Positions 61,677 to 64,000 of a stretch of 64,000 bases of DNA are shown here, piece after piece. This DNA is from Thioflexithrix psekupsensis. Its GTDB lineage: Bacteria > Pseudomonadota > Gammaproteobacteria > Beggiatoales > Beggiatoaceae. How positions within the stretch are numbered: position 1 is the first letter of the stretch; the number at the start of each line of letters is the position of its first letter. The translations under genes and the position numbers were made by a program. A model generated the notes under the pieces. It worked only from the letters and a program-made list of their open reading frames with translations. It did not search any database and was not told the origin of the DNA. The stretch lies in the NCBI RefSeq assembly GCF_002149925.1, contig NZ_MSLT01000006.1, positions 62,001 through 126,000 on the forward strand, in the 5' to 3' direction.

Positions 61677-62978
61677 TTAAGTATTTTTTTCTCCCGTCCC
61701 CGACGGCGGCAAGCCGCGCAACAAATGTGATTGGTGTCCGTGTAATCCAATCATCTGGGTCATTAACCATTGTTTTAACGGTGGAAAATGATTGAGAGCC
61801 ACCAGTCCCATATTACGTACCAATGACAGCAGCATATTTTCATTAGAAAAAAGAGTGACCAGCGAATCTGTCAAACGAATCATGCGTTGTTGATCAGGTT
61901 GTTGCCAATTGTGGTAAGCGCGCAGAAAATCCGCGCTGCCCAGTTCTATCCCTTCTTGTTGTGCCATCCCGATGGCTTCGGTGAGACTGGCAACATCGCG
62001 TAATCCTAAATTTAACCCTTGTCCAGCAATGGGATGCAGCGTATGCGCGGCGTTGCCAATGATCACCGTACGATTTGGAATGCTCTCCGCATGAACATGA
62101 GCCAATTTCAACGGATAACTGCGACGCGGACTGACCCGAATAAATCGCCCCGCTCGCCAACCAAATGCCTTTTGTAATTCAATTAAAAAATCTTTATCGG
62201 ACAAATGCAATACTTCCGTCGCTTGCGCGCTGGGAACTGTCCACACCAATGAGTAATCTTGATGCGCCAAAGGTAACAATGCTAAAGGGCCTGTCGCTGT
62301 AAATCGCTCATAAGCCACTGTTTCTGTGGATAATTTTTGAGATGACACAGTGACTGTGGCAATCACGGCGGTTTGTTGATAATCGTGGATGTGGTGTTGA
62401 ATCCCTAATTGTTCTTGTAACGCAAAATTTCCCCCATCCGCTAACACCAATAAACGAGTACACAGCGTGCGGGTTTGCTCTGCATTTTGTAGAGTGACTG
62501 CGAGATAATCAGCCTGATCTTGGACGTGTTGTAGTTGACTGGAGGGGAATAATTGCGTCGTCGCATATTGGTAAACGGCCTGTTGTAAACTTTGTCCCAA
62601 TACTCTAGCCGACACTGTATAACCTAAAGCGGGTAAACCCAGTTGTTGCCTTGTCAAATGCGCCGCCCCAAAATGACCCCGATCCGACACATGAATACAA
62701 TGAATAGCTGTACTCTGTTTCGCCACGTGATGCCATACACCCAGTCCTGAAAGAATACGTTGTGAGCCGTAATTTAACGCAATGATTCTGTCATCATAGC
62801 CCGCAGGCAAATGCTGCGGAGTCCATGCGCTGGCCTCAATTAATCCCACACGCCATTCACTGTTACGCAAGGCCACCGCTAAACTTGCCCCCACTAATCC
62901 CGCGCCTACAATTAATACATCATAGTCGATAGGCGTTGTTTTATGGCTTGCGTCATTTGATGGGATAGGGTGATTCAT
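61677..62978 (-). CDS. UbiH/UbiF/VisC-family FAD-dependent hydroxylase
   Basis: This flavin monooxygenase of about 433 residues adds hydroxyl groups to the ubiquinone ring at the inner membrane. The Rossmann motif is DVLIVGAGLVGASLAVALRN. The second FAD motif is RLLVLADGGNFALQEQLG, with the third in RTVIIGNAAHTLHPIAGQGLNLGLRD, which contains the conserved Gly-Asn/Asp-Ala-Ala-His. The ATG at 62978 is chosen because it leaves a normal short N-terminus; the frame extends to 63065 but overlaps the response-regulator gene. Which ring position is modified (UbiH, UbiF or UbiI) cannot be decided from the sequence. Confidence 0.9.
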   Translation of the reverse strand: MNHPIPSNDASHKTTPIDYDVLIVGAGLVGASLAVALRNSEWRVGLIEASAWTPQHLPAGYDDRIIALNYGSQRILSGLGVWHHVAKQSTAIHCIHVSDRGHFGAAHLTRQQLGLPALGYTVSARVLGQSLQQAVYQYATTQLFPSSQLQHVQDQADYLAVTLQNAEQTRTLCTRLLVLADGGNFALQEQLGIQHHIHDYQQTAVIATVTVSSQKLSTETVAYERFTATGPLALLPLAHQDYSLVWTVPSAQATEVLHLSDKDFLIELQKAFGWRAGRFIRVSPRRSYPLKLAHVHAESIPNRTVIIGNAAHTLHPIAGQGLNLGLRDVASLTEAIGMAQQEGIELGSADFLRAYHNWQQPDQQRMIRLTDSLVTLFSNENMLLSLVRNMGLVALNHFPPLKQWLMTQMIGLHGHQSHLLRGLPPSGTGEKNT

Positions 62979-63024
62979 TGTTGTTATTTCTTTGGCTGGT
63001 TTTAAAAAAATTTGACACGGTTCT

Positions 63025-64000
63025 TTAAGAGGACATTGGCGCGTCAGATAAGTCAGAAGATTCATGGTTTAAATTTAATAAACATTGATGAATTTCAAAT
63101 AATAATTCATCACGTTGATACTGCCCTTTTTGGAAAATACGCTCTACTTTATTATTTAAAACATCTCGATCTTGGGGCGTTAAATCTTTGGCAGTGAGAA
63201 CCACCACGGGAATTTTTCGCCAGACTTCAGTGTTTTTTATGGTAGAAATAAATTCAAAACCATCCATTTCAGGCATCATTAAATCGGAAATAATTAAATC
63301 AGGTGAGGTTAATGCCAAATATTTCAAGGCTTCCACGCCATTTTCTGCCGTTTGAATTTGCCAACCTGCTTTACGCAACATGGTGGCAATCATATTGCGC
63401 GTGACGTGATCATCTTCAACCACTAAAATTAATTGTGAGCCTTTATCATTCACATCTAAAAATTTCTTTAATACCTGATTTAATTCTTCTCGATCAATAG
63501 GCTTCGTTAAATATTCAGCCGCACCGAGAGAATAACCAATGCTTTTATCTTCGATAAACGACACCACAATCACCGGAATTTTTGTCAATTCAGGGTCTTT
63601 TTTCAAGGCATTTAAGACCATCCAACCATCGACCCCCGGCATCATGACATCTAAAGTAATGGCATGGGGTTTTAATTCTCGTGCCAATGCCAAGCCATTT
63701 TGTCCATTATCAGCCAGTGCCACTTGATAGCCTTGTTTGTTTAAATAATTTTGTAACAACTCCCGCACCACCGCATCATCATCAATCACCAAAACCAATC
63801 GATTGCTGATTAAGACATGGTCAGTCGTTGTTTCACTGTCTTGGGGGGGAATTTGTGACAAACGATGGGCTAAGGTTTGATTTTCTTTATTTTCCGTATG
63901 TTCCGCGGCCAAGGCGGGCAAGGCCACGGTAAAAGTGCTGCCTTTTCCGTATTCGCTTTGTACGCGAATATAGCCGCCCATCATGGTGGCAAAACGTTGC
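63025..64000 (-). CDS. Hybrid histidine kinase, C-terminal part with two receiver domains (partial)
   Basis: The frame is open to the window edge, so this is the 3' part of a larger gene. It enters in the last ATPase motif (QRFATMMGGYIRVQSEYGKGSTFTV), then has two receiver domains. The first is VLVIDDDAVVRELLQ ... HAITLDVMMPGVDGWMV ... EYLTKPIDREEL, and the second is ILVVEDDHVTRNMIATMLRK ... LIISDLMMPEMDGFEFI ... PVVVLTAKDLTPQD. Each has its phospho-acceptor Asp and conserved Lys or its equivalent. The input domain and kinase core lie beyond 64000. The stop at 63025 is 47 bases ahead of the UbiH-family start on the same strand. Confidence 0.88.
   Translation of the reverse strand, partial: QRFATMMGGYIRVQSEYGKGSTFTVALPALAAEHTENKENQTLAHRLSQIPPQDSETTTDHVLISNRLVLVIDDDAVVRELLQNYLNKQGYQVALADNGQNGLALARELKPHAITLDVMMPGVDGWMVLNALKKDPELTKIPVIVVSFIEDKSIGYSLGAAEYLTKPIDREELNQVLKKFLDVNDKGSQLILVVEDDHVTRNMIATMLRKAGWQIQTAENGVEALKYLALTSPDLIISDLMMPEMDGFEFISTIKNTEVWRKIPVVVLTAKDLTPQDRDVLNNKVERIFQKGQYQRDELLFEIHQCLLNLNHESSDLSDAPMSS

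Overview
The window looks like chromosomal DNA of a large-genome gammaproteobacterium, most probably a filamentous sulfur bacterium of the Beggiatoaceae/Thiotrichales type. That is an inference. It rests on the moderately AT-rich codon use, the gammaproteobacterial genes (ZapD, PqiAB, a Pil-Chp-type chemosensory operon, UbiH-family hydroxylase), and the abundance of DUF1566/FGE-sulfatase proteins, Rpn/PD-(D/E)XK ATPases, IS elements and short palindromic intergenic repeats. No rRNA, tRNA or CRISPR array was seen.

Layout. 1-9.4 kb: the 3' end of a type I polyketide synthase, an Rpn-type nuclease, a TPR-DUF1566 protein, an EamA transporter, two small envelope/unknown genes, citrate synthase and a thiolase. 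9.7-20.9 kb, all on the minus strand: an accessory cluster read as McrB-like AAA+ ATPase, unknown partner, MazEF, von Willebrand A protein (split by an IS630 copy), PP2C phosphatase, Ser/Thr kinase with zinc ribbon, then three tandem paralogues sharing one N-terminal domain but carrying different C-type-lectin-type C-termini (DUF1566, DUF1566, FGE-sulfatase). 21-32.7 kb: a broken membrane gene, a histone-deacetylase-like hydrolase, an AAA/PD-(D/E)XK protein, PqiBA, SecA-ArgJ, and remnants of a DNA methylase. 32.7-47.7 kb: a Pil-Chp-like chemosensory operon (two response regulators, a substrate-binding lipoprotein, CheW, MCP, a 2439-residue CheA hybrid kinase, CheW, outer-membrane barrel). 47.7-64 kb: ZapD, LldE-like, QueF, a ferritin-like protein, a porin, a DUF4198 protein, an IS4-type element, a metallopeptidase-ChaN-PDZ fusion diverging from a sugar-type binding protein, a StiP/PELOTA protein, a UbiH-family hydroxylase and the C-terminus of a hybrid histidine kinase.

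The most striking signal is that the three DUF1566 genes end in a 25-codon block in which nearly all differences fall at codon positions 1 and 2, while third positions and both flanks are almost constant. This is the signature of adenine-directed mutagenesis by a diversity-generating retroelement (DGR). The FGE gene ends in the same style of block. No reverse transcriptase or template repeat is in the window, so these would be targets mutated in trans. Three of the four candidate variable proteins follow directly on the kinase of a TerY-P-like vWA/PP2C/kinase triad, and relics of the FGE 3' end lie behind both DUF1566 paralogues, which suggests that lectin modules were swapped. Together this resembles a diversifying sensor array wired to a phosphorylation switch and an McrB-like NTPase, now probably impaired by the IS630 insertion in the vWA gene.
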